A stretch of 64,000 nt of DNA from an uncultured Prevotella sp. (GTDB lineage: Bacteria; Bacteroidota; Bacteroidia; Bacteroidales; Bacteroidaceae). Shown one piece after another: positions 18,902-27,358 of the stretch; position 1 is the first letter of the stretch; each line of letters starts with the position of its first letter. Location of the stretch: the NCBI GenBank assembly GCA_900545525.1, contig UQZX01000004.1:1-64000 (forward strand), read 5' to 3'. A model generated the notes under the pieces. The model worked only from the letters and a program-made list of their open reading frames with translations. It was not told the origin of the DNA and did no database searches. Position numbers and translations under genes: made by a program.

Positions 18902-18909
18902 CAAAGGTA
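18902..18909 (-). promoter_or_regulatory. -7 box for mtaB
   Basis: TACCTTTG on the minus strand, about 120 nt before the mtaB start. It is divergent from the small lipoprotein promoter at 19078-19085. Nothing else is seen in 18783-19077. Confidence 0.55.
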
Positions 18910-19077
18910 GCAAAAAAACAACTAACATCTGCCTGCCACTTAATAATTGTTTAAAGGGTAAAATCATTAACAGTTATTTAACATTTGCAATACACTGTAA
19001 TTCAAAGAGTTACAAAAAAGTTACAAAAATACACTAAAAAAAACTCTAAAAAGAGAACAACGTATCAAAAAAATACT

Positions 19078-19085
19078 TACCTTTG
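19078..19085 (+). promoter_or_regulatory. -7 box for the small lipoprotein gene
   Basis: TACCTTTG matches TAnnTTTG and lies 55 nt before the start codon at 19141. The preceding stretch is very A-rich. Confidence 0.6.
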
Positions 19086-19140
19086 CAACGTTTTAATAAA
19101 CGAAATGATTGTTTTACAGAAAATTTAAAAAGCAAAGAAA

Positions 19141-19305
19141 ATGAAAAAATTGGTTTTAATGTTCGTAGCTATGGCAGCTATCTCTTTCGCATCTTGTGGT
19201 GACAAAACAGCTAAGACAGACGCTGCTGATACAACAAACGTTGATACAACTGCTGTTGTTGATACTACTGCTGCTGACACAGCTGCTGCTGACACAGCTA
19301 AATAA
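19141..19305 (+). CDS. Tiny Ala/Thr/Asp-rich lipoprotein
   Basis: A 54-residue lipoprotein gene with its own promoter and terminator. The signal peptide MKKLVLMFVAMAAISFASC ends in a lipobox (FASC, Cys19). The remaining 35 residues are low-complexity Asp, Thr, Ala and Lys (repeated DTTAVV/ADTAAA-type units), certainly disordered. Isolated strong signals on both sides suggest high expression, as for abundant small lipoproteins of the cell envelope. No known function. It is too short for most automatic gene calling. Confidence 0.8.
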   Translation: MKKLVLMFVAMAAISFASCGDKTAKTDAADTTNVDTTAVVDTTAADTAAADTAK

Positions 19306-19332
19306 TTTAGCTCGAACAGTAAAAAGAGAACA

Positions 19333-19363
19333 AGACCGTCAGACTCTAAGAGTTTGGCGGTCT
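19333..19363 (+). terminator. Terminator of the small lipoprotein gene
   Basis: A 14-bp stem (19333-19346 with 19350-19363, two G-T pairs) closes a 3-nt loop and is followed by TTTGCTTTAT. It lies 27 nt after the stop codon. Confidence 0.8.
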
Positions 19364-19566
19364 TTGCTTTATATACCCATAACCACCGCCATTACACGCG
19401 TAAATCATGATATTATGATTTACGACATTTTACTATAACTTCACTCTAACTGGAAATGTATGGGGCTGTATCAATATCAGCTTCATGTACCTACATGTTG
19501 CTTTTTTACATTTGATGCACCTTCATTGCCTAACACGTCATTACGGACGGTTGCCAATATAAAAAA

Positions 19567-19600
19567 ACTTTCCTGCCGTCATCGTTCTGACGGCAGGAAA
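19567..19600 (-). terminator. Terminator of the car operon
   Basis: A perfect 14-bp stem (19567-19580 with 19587-19600) with a 6-nt loop and a T-run on the minus strand, about 40 nt after the carB stop. Between 19364 and 19566 nothing else was recognised. Confidence 0.85.
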
Positions 19601-19638
19601 GAATGTTTCTGTATGCTTAATAACAATGTTTATGAACG

Positions 19639-22600
19639 TTACTTATACTCCTCCCACGACTTTATGTCTATGTCTTCAAGCTTAACCTTGCAGAAAGCGT
19701 GTATGAAAGAGCTTGCAAGACGGCTGTTTGTTATCAGCGGAACATTAAGGTCTATCGCGGCACGGCGTATCTTATAGCCGTTGTCAAGCTCGCTTGCCGT
19801 CAGGTTCTTTGGTATATTAACAACCATATCTATCTCGTGGTTGTGCAGCATGTCGAGAGCCTGCGGTGCCTTTCCCTCATCAGAAGGCCAGTAAACCTGC
19901 GTGTTCTCTATGCCGTTCTCGGCAAGGAACTTAGATGTACCGCCCGTGGCATACAGGTTATAGCCGTTCTTAACAAGGCAACGCGCTGCGTCAAGCATTG
20001 CCGCCTTCTGCTTGGCACCGCCTGTTGACAGCAGTATGTTCTTCTCTGGAATACGGTGTCCCACGGAGAGCATGCTCTTAAGCAATGCTGTGTTTGTGTC
20101 ATCGCCCAAACATCCCACCTCTCCAGTAGACGCCATATCCACGCCAAGCACGGGGTCTGCCTTCTGAAGACGGCTGAAAGAGAACTGGCTTGCCTTTATT
20201 CCGACATAGTCGAGGTCGAAAAGGTTCTTGCCGGGCTTCTCTACAGGCAGTCCGAGCATTACCTTCGTTGCAAGTTCGATAAGGTTTATCTTCAGCACCT
20301 TGCTCACAAACGGGAACGAACGCGAGGCACGGAGGTTGCACTCTATGACCTTTATATCGTTCTCACGCGCAAGGAACTGTATGTTAAACGGTCCGCTGAT
20401 ATGCAGTTCCTGTGCAATCTTCTTGCTAACGCGCTTTATACGGCGTATCGTCTCACAATAAAGCTTCTGCGGAGGGAACTGTATCGTAGCGTCACCAGAG
20501 TGGACTCCGGCAAACTCAATGTGCTCGCTTATGGCGTATGCGATTATCTCTCCGTCTTTTGCCACGGCATCCATCTCCACTTCCTTGGCATGCTCTATAA
20601 ACTGGCTCACGACAACGGGATGGTCTTCGGACACGTTTGCGGCAAGCTTGAGGAAGCGTTCAAGCTCCTCCTTGTTTGAACAAACGTTCATTGCCGCCCC
20701 CGAGAGGACATACGACGGGCGTACAAGCACGGGGAAACCGACACGGTCGATAAAGCTGTTGATATCGTCCATCGACGTAAGAGCACTCCACTCCGGCTGG
20801 TCTATGCCGTTGCGGCTCAGCATTGAAGAGAACTTGGCACGGTCTTCCGCATTGTCTATATCCTTTGCAGACGTTCCGAGTATGGGCACGTTCTGCGCAT
20901 CGAGACGCATTGCAAGGTTGTTCGGTATCTGTCCGCCGGTGGATATCACTACGCCGTAGGGACTTTCCATCTCAATGATATCCATGACACGCTCAAACGT
21001 AAGCTCGTCAAAATAGAGGCGGTCGCACATGTCATAGTCGGTAGACACTGTCTCTGGATTGTAGTTTATCATTATGCTGCGGTATCCCTGCTTGCGTATG
21101 GTGTTGAGCGCCTGCACGCCGCACCAGTCAAATTCCACAGAACTTCCTATGCGGTATGCACCGGAACCGAGAACTATCACCGAGCGTTTGTTGTCACCGA
21201 AGCTGATGTCGCTGGCAACACCGTCGTAAGTAACATACAGATAGTTGGTCTGCGCCGGATATTCGGCAGCCAGCGTGTCTATCTGCTTCACAACGGGAAG
21301 TATGCCATAGCCCTTACGCAACTGGCGCACAACAAGCCCTGCCTTGGACATGTTGCCAAGTTCCTGCTCAAGACCTACGGCACGGGCTATCTGGAAATCG
21401 GTAAAGCCGTATATCTTTGCCGTGCGAAGCAGTTCCTTGTCGAGCACGTTGACACTGGTACACTTCTTCAGCGTCTCGTCTATGTCTATGATATGCTTCA
21501 GCTTTTGCAGGAACCACTTGTCTATCTTCGTAAGCTCGTGTATCTGGTCTATGGTATAATCCTTGTGCATTGCCTTTGAGATTATGAAGATACGCTTGTC
21601 CGTAGGCTCGCGCAGGGCTGTATCTATGTCGTCTATCTCCAGTTCCTTGTTCTCTACAAAGCCATGCATGCCCTGCCCTATCATGCGCAGTCCTTTCTGT
21701 ATAGCCTCTTCGAAGTTGCGGCCTATTGCCATCACTTCACCAACAGACTTCATCGACGAGCCAAGCTCACGGTCAACTCCACGGAACTTGCTCAGGTCCC
21801 AACGCGGTATCTTACATACAACATAGTCGAGTGCAGGCTCAAAGAAAGCACTTGTTGTCTTGGTAACGGAGTTCTTAAGTTCAAACAGTCCGTAACCCAT
21901 ACCCAGCTTTGCGGCAACGAAGGCGAGCGGATAACCGGTTGCCTTTGATGCAAGAGCCGAACTGCGGCTGAGACGTGCGTTCACCTCTATCACCCTATAG
22001 TCTTCGCTCTTCGGGTCAAAAGCATACTGAACGTTACACTCTCCGACAATGCCGATATGGCGTATAATCTTTATGGCAAGGGCACGCAGCTTGTGATACT
22101 CAGAGTTTGTAAGCGTCTGCGACGGAGCTATGACGATGCTCTCACCGGTATGTATGCCTAATGGGTCGAAGTTTTCCATGTTACATACGGTGATACAGTT
22201 GTCGTAACGGTCGCGTACCACCTCATATTCAATCTCCTTCCATCCTTTAAGGCTCTTCTCCACAAGCACCTGCGGAGAGAACGAGAAAGCCTTTTCGGCA
22301 AGTTTGTCCAGTTCTTCTTCGTTGTCGCAAAATCCACTGCCAAGACCTCCGAGGGCGTATGCGGCACGTATTATGACGGGATATCCCAGCTCGGCGGCAG
22401 CCTTGCGCGTCTGTTCTATGGTCTCGCAAGCCTCGCTCTTTATCGTCTTTACATCTATCTCATTCAGCTTCTCTACAAACAACTCACGGTCTTCCGTATC
22501 CATTATTGCCTGAACCGGCGTGCCGAGCACCTTTACATTATATTTTTCAAGAACGCCGCTCTGATAAAGAGCCACACCGCAGTTGAGTGCTGTCTGCCCG

Positions 22601-22869
22601 CCAAAAGAGAGAAGTATGCCGTCGGGACGCTCCTTCTCGATGACACGCTCAACGAAATATGGCTGAACCGGCAGGAAATAAATCTGGTCGGCAACGCCTT
22701 CGGATGTCTGGACCGTAGCGATATTGGGGTTGATAAGGACTGTCTTGACACCTTCCTCACGCAATGCCTTCAGTGCCTGTGAGCCTGAATAGTCGAACTC
22801 GCCCGCTTCTCCAATCTTCAATGCCCCTGAACCCAGGAGCAGGACTTTCTTTATATTCTCGTCTTTCAT
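19639..22869 (-). CDS. carB: Carbamoyl-phosphate synthase large subunit
   Basis: CarB makes carbamoyl phosphate from bicarbonate, ammonia (channelled from CarA) and two ATP for pyrimidine and arginine synthesis. The 1076 residues show two homologous ATP-grasp halves. The first has SGALKIGEAGEFDYSGSQAL and EVNARLSRSSALASKATGYP. The second has LGSGAYRIGSSVEFDWCGV and ECNLRASRSFPFVSKV. A C-terminal MGS-like allosteric domain (LLSTGGAKQKAAMLDAAR, YATGGTSKFL) completes it. Length is typical. It follows carA by 8 nt and is the last gene of the operon. Confidence 0.97.
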   Translation of the reverse strand: MKDENIKKVLLLGSGALKIGEAGEFDYSGSQALKALREEGVKTVLINPNIATVQTSEGVADQIYFLPVQPYFVERVIEKERPDGILLSFGGQTALNCGVALYQSGVLEKYNVKVLGTPVQAIMDTEDRELFVEKLNEIDVKTIKSEACETIEQTRKAAAELGYPVIIRAAYALGGLGSGFCDNEEELDKLAEKAFSFSPQVLVEKSLKGWKEIEYEVVRDRYDNCITVCNMENFDPLGIHTGESIVIAPSQTLTNSEYHKLRALAIKIIRHIGIVGECNVQYAFDPKSEDYRVIEVNARLSRSSALASKATGYPLAFVAAKLGMGYGLFELKNSVTKTTSAFFEPALDYVVCKIPRWDLSKFRGVDRELGSSMKSVGEVMAIGRNFEEAIQKGLRMIGQGMHGFVENKELEIDDIDTALREPTDKRIFIISKAMHKDYTIDQIHELTKIDKWFLQKLKHIIDIDETLKKCTSVNVLDKELLRTAKIYGFTDFQIARAVGLEQELGNMSKAGLVVRQLRKGYGILPVVKQIDTLAAEYPAQTNYLYVTYDGVASDISFGDNKRSVIVLGSGAYRIGSSVEFDWCGVQALNTIRKQGYRSIMINYNPETVSTDYDMCDRLYFDELTFERVMDIIEMESPYGVVISTGGQIPNNLAMRLDAQNVPILGTSAKDIDNAEDRAKFSSMLSRNGIDQPEWSALTSMDDINSFIDRVGFPVLVRPSYVLSGAAMNVCSNKEELERFLKLAANVSEDHPVVVSQFIEHAKEVEMDAVAKDGEIIAYAISEHIEFAGVHSGDATIQFPPQKLYCETIRRIKRVSKKIAQELHISGPFNIQFLARENDIKVIECNLRASRSFPFVSKVLKINLIELATKVMLGLPVEKPGKNLFDLDYVGIKASQFSFSRLQKADPVLGVDMASTGEVGCLGDDTNTALLKSMLSVGHRIPEKNILLSTGGAKQKAAMLDAARCLVKNGYNLYATGGTSKFLAENGIENTQVYWPSDEGKAPQALDMLHNHEIDMVVNIPKNLTASELDNGYKIRRAAIDLNVPLITNSRLASSFIHAFCKVKLEDIDIKSWEEYK

Positions 22870-22877
22870 CTCTCTTT

Positions 22878-23954
22878 TTACTTCAATGTTTCCACAAACT
22901 TATCAAACATAAACTCTGTATCCACCGGACCTGAACAAGCCTCGGGATGGAACTGGCTCGAGAACCAGGGATTAACCTTATGGCGTATGCCTTCGTTGCT
23001 GCCGTCGTTCATATTCACGAACAGCTCCTCCCAGTCGGCACCCAGCGTCTTTGCATCCACGGCGTAGCCATGGTTCTGGCTCGTAACATAGCACCTGTCG
23101 GTGCCAACCATGCGTACGGGCTGGTTATGCGAGCGGTGACCGTACTTCAGCTTGTATATCTGCGCTCCGCCAGCCTTTGCCAGCAACTGGTTACCCATGC
23201 AGATACCGCATATAGGCTTGGCGGACATGCTCATCTGCCTGCGCACAATGTTCACGGCATCCTCGCACATGTCGGGGTCGCCGGGACCGTTGGCAAGGAA
23301 AAGACCGTCGAAGTCCATGGACGTATAGTCATGGTTCCATGGAACACGGATTACCTCCACGCCCCTGTTTACAAGGCAACGGATGATGTTGTTCTTCACG
23401 CCGCAGTCTACAAGGACAACCTTCTTGCCCGCACCTTCGTTATAACGTATGATTTCCTTGCAGCTTACCTTGTCTACGAAGTTCACGCCTTCATAGTCTG
23501 CCTCTGGTATATTGTCAGGCTCATCGTCAAAGAGAATTTTGCCCATCATCACACCGTGCTCGCGCAGAACCTTCGTAAGCTCGCGCGTATCGATACCCGT
23601 GATGCCAGGAACATGCTCACGCTTCAGCCATTCGGCAAGGGTCTCCACACCGTTCCAGTGGCTGTATTGCTCGCTGTAGTCGGCAACAATGATTGCGGAA
23701 GCATAAATCCGGTCACTCTCCATGAACGTTGCAAGCCCGTCGGCACCGACGGTAAAGGGCGGTACGCCATAATTTCCCACCAGCGGATAGGTGAGTGTCA
23801 TCAACTGTCCGGCGTATGAGGGGTCCGTAAGGCTCTCGGGATAGCCCATCATCGCCGTATTAAAAACAACTTCTCCTGCTACCGGCTGATCATATCCGAA
23901 TGACTTGCCATGAAATTTTGTTCCGTCTTCCAAGACTAAAGTTACTTTTCTCAT
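22878..23954 (-). CDS. carA: Carbamoyl-phosphate synthase small subunit
   Basis: CarA is the glutaminase subunit that supplies ammonia to CarB. The 358-residue protein has the N-terminal small domain (LVLEDGTKFHGKSFG, PESLTDPSYAGQLMTLTYP) and a class I glutamine amidotransferase domain. This domain has the nucleophile Cys near residue 252 in ICGICMGNQLL and the catalytic His/Glu in SQFHPEACSGP. It is in an operon with the PurF-like gene upstream (63 nt) and carB downstream (8 nt). Confidence 0.96.
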   Translation of the reverse strand: MRKVTLVLEDGTKFHGKSFGYDQPVAGEVVFNTAMMGYPESLTDPSYAGQLMTLTYPLVGNYGVPPFTVGADGLATFMESDRIYASAIIVADYSEQYSHWNGVETLAEWLKREHVPGITGIDTRELTKVLREHGVMMGKILFDDEPDNIPEADYEGVNFVDKVSCKEIIRYNEGAGKKVVLVDCGVKNNIIRCLVNRGVEVIRVPWNHDYTSMDFDGLFLANGPGDPDMCEDAVNIVRRQMSMSAKPICGICMGNQLLAKAGGAQIYKLKYGHRSHNQPVRMVGTDRCYVTSQNHGYAVDAKTLGADWEELFVNMNDGSNEGIRHKVNPWFSSQFHPEACSGPVDTEFMFDKFVETLK

Positions 23955-24017
23955 CTTCTTATTTTATTAAGCCCCTGATGCAGCCGATATGCCTCCACCG
24001 CTCCAGGAGCCTATTGT

Positions 24018-25916
24018 TCAAAACTTTTGCTCGTATTGATAAACAGTCTCTATGAAATTTACAAATGCCTGATTTACGAGACGCACTCCGCCAGGCGTGG
24101 GATAGTTTCCTGTAAAGTACCAGTCGCCCTTATGACCGGGTATCGCCGTGTGCAGTCCTTCTATTGACTGAAACACGATTTCCACCGGTGCCGTCATGCC
24201 GTCCGGGCGCAACATCTCCACTATCTTGGTGTTTATCTCATCCACAGTGAACTCCCTGTATATGTCGCGTACACAGTTGCGCATCTCTGCCTTAGGCTTT
24301 AAAAGCTCTTCCTTGCAATTGTTGTACGTGTCTTCTATGAGTTTGTACATGCCACGGTCTTTCAAAAGCTCCACTGTCGCCCTGAAAGCGCAAAACTCTT
24401 CGAGCCTCGGCATGTCTATTCCGTAATAGTCGGGATAGCGTATCTGCGGAGAACTGCTGACAATCACTATCTTCTTCGGGTGCAGCCTGTCCAGTATTTT
24501 CAGGATGCTCTCCTTCAGAGTTGTGCCGCGCACGATGCTGTCGTCTATTATGACAAGATTGTCTACATACGGTTCAAGCGACTCGTAAGTGATATCGTAC
24601 ACATGCGATGCAAGATCGTTGCGCGAGTTGCCCTCGGTTATGAAGGTACGCAGCTTTATGTCTTTCCATGCTATCTTCTCACTGCGCACATACTGGTGGA
24701 GAATGCTCTCAAGTTCGTCGCTTGTAGGTATGTGATCCATTTCGGATATGCGCTTTATCTTCTGCTCGTTCACATATCTCTTAAATCCGCCCAGCATCCC
24801 ATAGAAAGCCACCTCCGCAGTATTGGGAATAAAAGAAAAGACCGTATGCTCGATATCATAGCCTACCGCCTTCAATATGGTGTCTGTAAGCTGCTCTCCA
24901 AGCTTCTTGCGCTCCTTGTAGATGTCGCGGTCTGAACCGCGGCTGAAATATATGCGCTCGAAAGAGCACTTGCTGTCGCCCCGCCTGTCAAGTATCTTTT
25001 CTATGCAACTGTCGCCGTTCTTCTTCACAATCAGCGCATGTCCCGGCTCAAGCTCGTGTATGTCGCTGCACTTGATGTCGAATGTTGTCTGAAGAACAGG
25101 ACGCTCGCTCGCAAGCACAATCACCTCTTCGTCCTTGTACCAGAACGCAGGACGTATGCCCCAGGGGTCTCTTACGGAGAACATCTCACCGCTTCCCGTA
25201 AGCCCGCACATCACATATCCGCCGTCAAAGCCCGACATCGTGGTCTTTAGCACGTTGGATATCCTTATGTTGTTTTCTATATAGTCCGTTATTGCGGCGT
25301 CTTTAAGCCCCCGTTCCTTTGCCTCAACGAAGTTACGCTCAACTTCACGGTCAAGACGGTGCCCCATAAGCTCCAGCGTAATATAGCTGTCGCTGTATAT
25401 GCGTGGATACTGCCCCTGCTTTACCAGCTGTGCAAAAATCTCATCTATGTTGGTCATGTTAAAGTTTCCGCACAGACACAGGTTCTTTGCACGCCAGTTG
25501 TTACGCCTCAGAAATGGATGTACATAAGAAAGGCCACTCTTTCCGGTAGTTGAATACCGAAGGTGGCCCATATAAAGTTCGCCGACAAACGGCAGGTGCT
25601 GCTTGGCATAGCTGACATCGGCAAGCTGTTGCGACGACAGGTTCTTATACTTGTCGTGCACCTTGCCGAATATCTCAGTTATGGCATTGGAGCCTTCCGC
25701 ACGCTCACGGAACATATATTCAGAACCGGGGACGGCATCAAGATTGACACATGCCATGCCTGCGCCTTCCTGCCCGCGGTTGTGCTGCTTCTCCATCATA
25801 AGATAGAGCTTGTTCAGACCATACATCCATGTTCCGTATTTCTGCTGATAATATTCCAACGGCTTGAGCAACCTCACCATTGCAACACCGCATTCATGTT
25901 TTAAAGGTTCCATCAT
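24018..25916 (-). CDS. PurF-like amidophosphoribosyltransferase paralogue
   Basis: A class II glutamine amidotransferase fused to a phosphoribosyltransferase, as in PurF (the first step of purine synthesis). The nucleophile Cys9 in KHECGVAMVRLL would be exposed only after removal of the leading residues. The amidotransferase part has NRGQEGAGMACV and GHLRYSTTGKSG. The PRPP-binding motif is LVIIDDSIVRGTTL near residue 455. At 632 residues it is much longer than typical PurF (about 470-510), with an insertion between the domains and a C-terminal extension. It is first in an operon with carA-carB, so it may serve a nucleotide-linked role other than, or besides, canonical PurF. Confidence 0.85.
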   Translation of the reverse strand: MMEPLKHECGVAMVRLLKPLEYYQQKYGTWMYGLNKLYLMMEKQHNRGQEGAGMACVNLDAVPGSEYMFRERAEGSNAITEIFGKVHDKYKNLSSQQLADVSYAKQHLPFVGELYMGHLRYSTTGKSGLSYVHPFLRRNNWRAKNLCLCGNFNMTNIDEIFAQLVKQGQYPRIYSDSYITLELMGHRLDREVERNFVEAKERGLKDAAITDYIENNIRISNVLKTTMSGFDGGYVMCGLTGSGEMFSVRDPWGIRPAFWYKDEEVIVLASERPVLQTTFDIKCSDIHELEPGHALIVKKNGDSCIEKILDRRGDSKCSFERIYFSRGSDRDIYKERKKLGEQLTDTILKAVGYDIEHTVFSFIPNTAEVAFYGMLGGFKRYVNEQKIKRISEMDHIPTSDELESILHQYVRSEKIAWKDIKLRTFITEGNSRNDLASHVYDITYESLEPYVDNLVIIDDSIVRGTTLKESILKILDRLHPKKIVIVSSSPQIRYPDYYGIDMPRLEEFCAFRATVELLKDRGMYKLIEDTYNNCKEELLKPKAEMRNCVRDIYREFTVDEINTKIVEMLRPDGMTAPVEIVFQSIEGLHTAIPGHKGDWYFTGNYPTPGGVRLVNQAFVNFIETVYQYEQKF

Positions 25917-26106
25917 AATCCCTGACCTGTTATTCTATGAATAAAAAAACAATCCTTAAGCTTACCTATATCCTCATACAGCGGAACCGGTAACGGTCAT
26001 GCCGCAAACATACTGTCATATTCTAAAAATATACAGGAAAATGCTTTCGTAACCATAATCCTGTATATTTTGACTTTATCATAAAGTGTCTATGATATTT
26101 ATTGTA

Positions 26107-26907
26107 TCAGTTTCTTACGATATTAACAACCAGCGATGCCACGGAGGTGACTATTCCTATTGCGGAGAACCACAATGTCGTACTGGTGCCTATCGCCGAA
26201 TTCTTGGTCTTGACGCTGTTCGGCTCCACATATATGATATCATTCTGCTGCAAGTAATAGAAAGGCGAGTTTACGACATTGGCATCGTTAAGGTTCAGGC
26301 GGTGGAAACATTTCTCTCCCTTTGCATCTTCGCGTATCAGAAGGATGTTGTCGCGCTTGCCGTATATCGTAAGGTCGCCGGCATGTGCCAAGGCTTCGAG
26401 TATGTTCATCTTCTCCTGATCTACCGAATACACTCCGGGACTGTTGACTTCTCCCGTAACCGAGACCTTGAAGCTTGCCATTTTAACGGTGACAATGGGA
26501 TTTTCCGCCTCTGACATATAAGGCTTTATCTTGCCCTTGATGAAGTCTTCGCACTGACGCTTGGTCATTCCGTCAACCTTCAGCATTCCGAGAACGGGAA
26601 AATTTATGTATCCTTCATTGTCCACGAGATATGTCTGGAGTGAAGACTGGCTGCCGCCAAGCTGTCCCGTGCTGTTAATCACTCCGGAAACCGCAAGGTT
26701 AAAAGGTGTCGCAGCCTTCGGGTCTGTCGTGCTTACGGTTATCGTCAGAAGGTCTTTCGGCATGATTTTAGCATCAAAAAGCCCTGCGGACGCAGCACAA
26801 CGCAAAGAGTCGGCATTTTGGAAATATGCTATCTTCTTAGAACTTCCGCAACTACCAAGAACAAGTACCATTGTTATAATGAATAATGGTAAAATGATTT
26901 TCTTCAT
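26107..26907 (-). CDS. Polysaccharide export lipoprotein (Wza/SLBB family)
   Basis: The 266-residue lipoprotein resembles the outer-membrane polysaccharide export proteins of Bacteroidetes. It has a signal peptide with lipobox (LVLGSC, Cys20), the Poly_export domain (MPKDLLTITVSTTDP, LVDNEGYINFPVLG) and one SLBB domain (VTGEVNSPGVYSVDQEKMNILEAL, gapped). A final hydrophobic helix (LWFSAIGIVTSVASLVV) could be the membrane-spanning helix. The usual partner, a Wzc/Wzz-type chain-length regulator, and glycosyltransferase genes are absent next to it, so it is an orphan export subunit. Confidence 0.88.
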   Translation of the reverse strand: MKKIILPLFIITMVLVLGSCGSSKKIAYFQNADSLRCAASAGLFDAKIMPKDLLTITVSTTDPKAATPFNLAVSGVINSTGQLGGSQSSLQTYLVDNEGYINFPVLGMLKVDGMTKRQCEDFIKGKIKPYMSEAENPIVTVKMASFKVSVTGEVNSPGVYSVDQEKMNILEALAHAGDLTIYGKRDNILLIREDAKGEKCFHRLNLNDANVVNSPFYYLQQNDIIYVEPNSVKTKNSAIGTSTTLWFSAIGIVTSVASLVVNIVRN

Positions 26908-26939
26908 AATTAATTATCAGATATATCGTTAAATCGTTG

Positions 26940-26971
26940 CAAAATTAAGCCTATTTTTTGACATTTACAAA
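26940..26971 (-). promoter_or_regulatory. Promoter of the polysaccharide export gene
   Basis: On the minus strand TTTG (26971-26968) and TAATTTTG (26947-26940) are 20 nt apart, an excellent -33/-7 pair, giving a leader of about 25 nt. Confidence 0.7.
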
Positions 26972-27282
26972 TATTTTAAGTATTAAATGGCTTAACCTCT
27001 GCAAGTAACGGAAGTTAAAAAAGCGGATGATGTAAATATATAATATAAGGTATTTCTTTCCTGTTATCCAGACATGGATGAAACAGACCTGAGACTTACA
27101 GATTGTAACCGTATGCTTTCGTACCGGAAAAGGACAGCTTTAAGCATGCTAAAGGATAGCTTTAGGCCACAAAAGCTGTCATCTCTGAACGCCGGAGATA
27201 TCGGCTTAGAACTGTAAGCAAACAGGTCCGGAATGTAACAGACTGTAAGTGCCGGGCGAGATACTGCGGACCGGAGACAAGA
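26972..27282. other. Intergenic region with short repeats
   Basis: No reading frame of interest. The words AGGACAGCTTTA and AGGATAGCTTTA recur in tandem near 27132-27170, and TGTAAG-containing words recur near 27100, 27215 and 27245. These are weak repeats of unknown meaning. Confidence 0.4.
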
Positions 27283-27334
27283 AAAATCCCCTTATGACGC
27301 GAAAGGGATGCTTTCATCGTCATAAGGGGATTTT
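27283..27334 (-). terminator. Terminator of uxaC
   Basis: A perfect 17-bp stem (27283-27299 with 27318-27334) with an 18-nt loop, followed on the minus strand by a T-rich stretch. It lies 25 nt downstream of the uxaC stop. Confidence 0.85.
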
Positions 27335-27358
27335 GTTTCAGTATTTATTTCCAGGTTT

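Noticed and set aside
20056..20679. Long plus-strand frames opposite carB, carA and the PurF-like gene
   Set aside because: They are antisense shadows of highly conserved coding sequence and have no promoter or ribosome-binding site.
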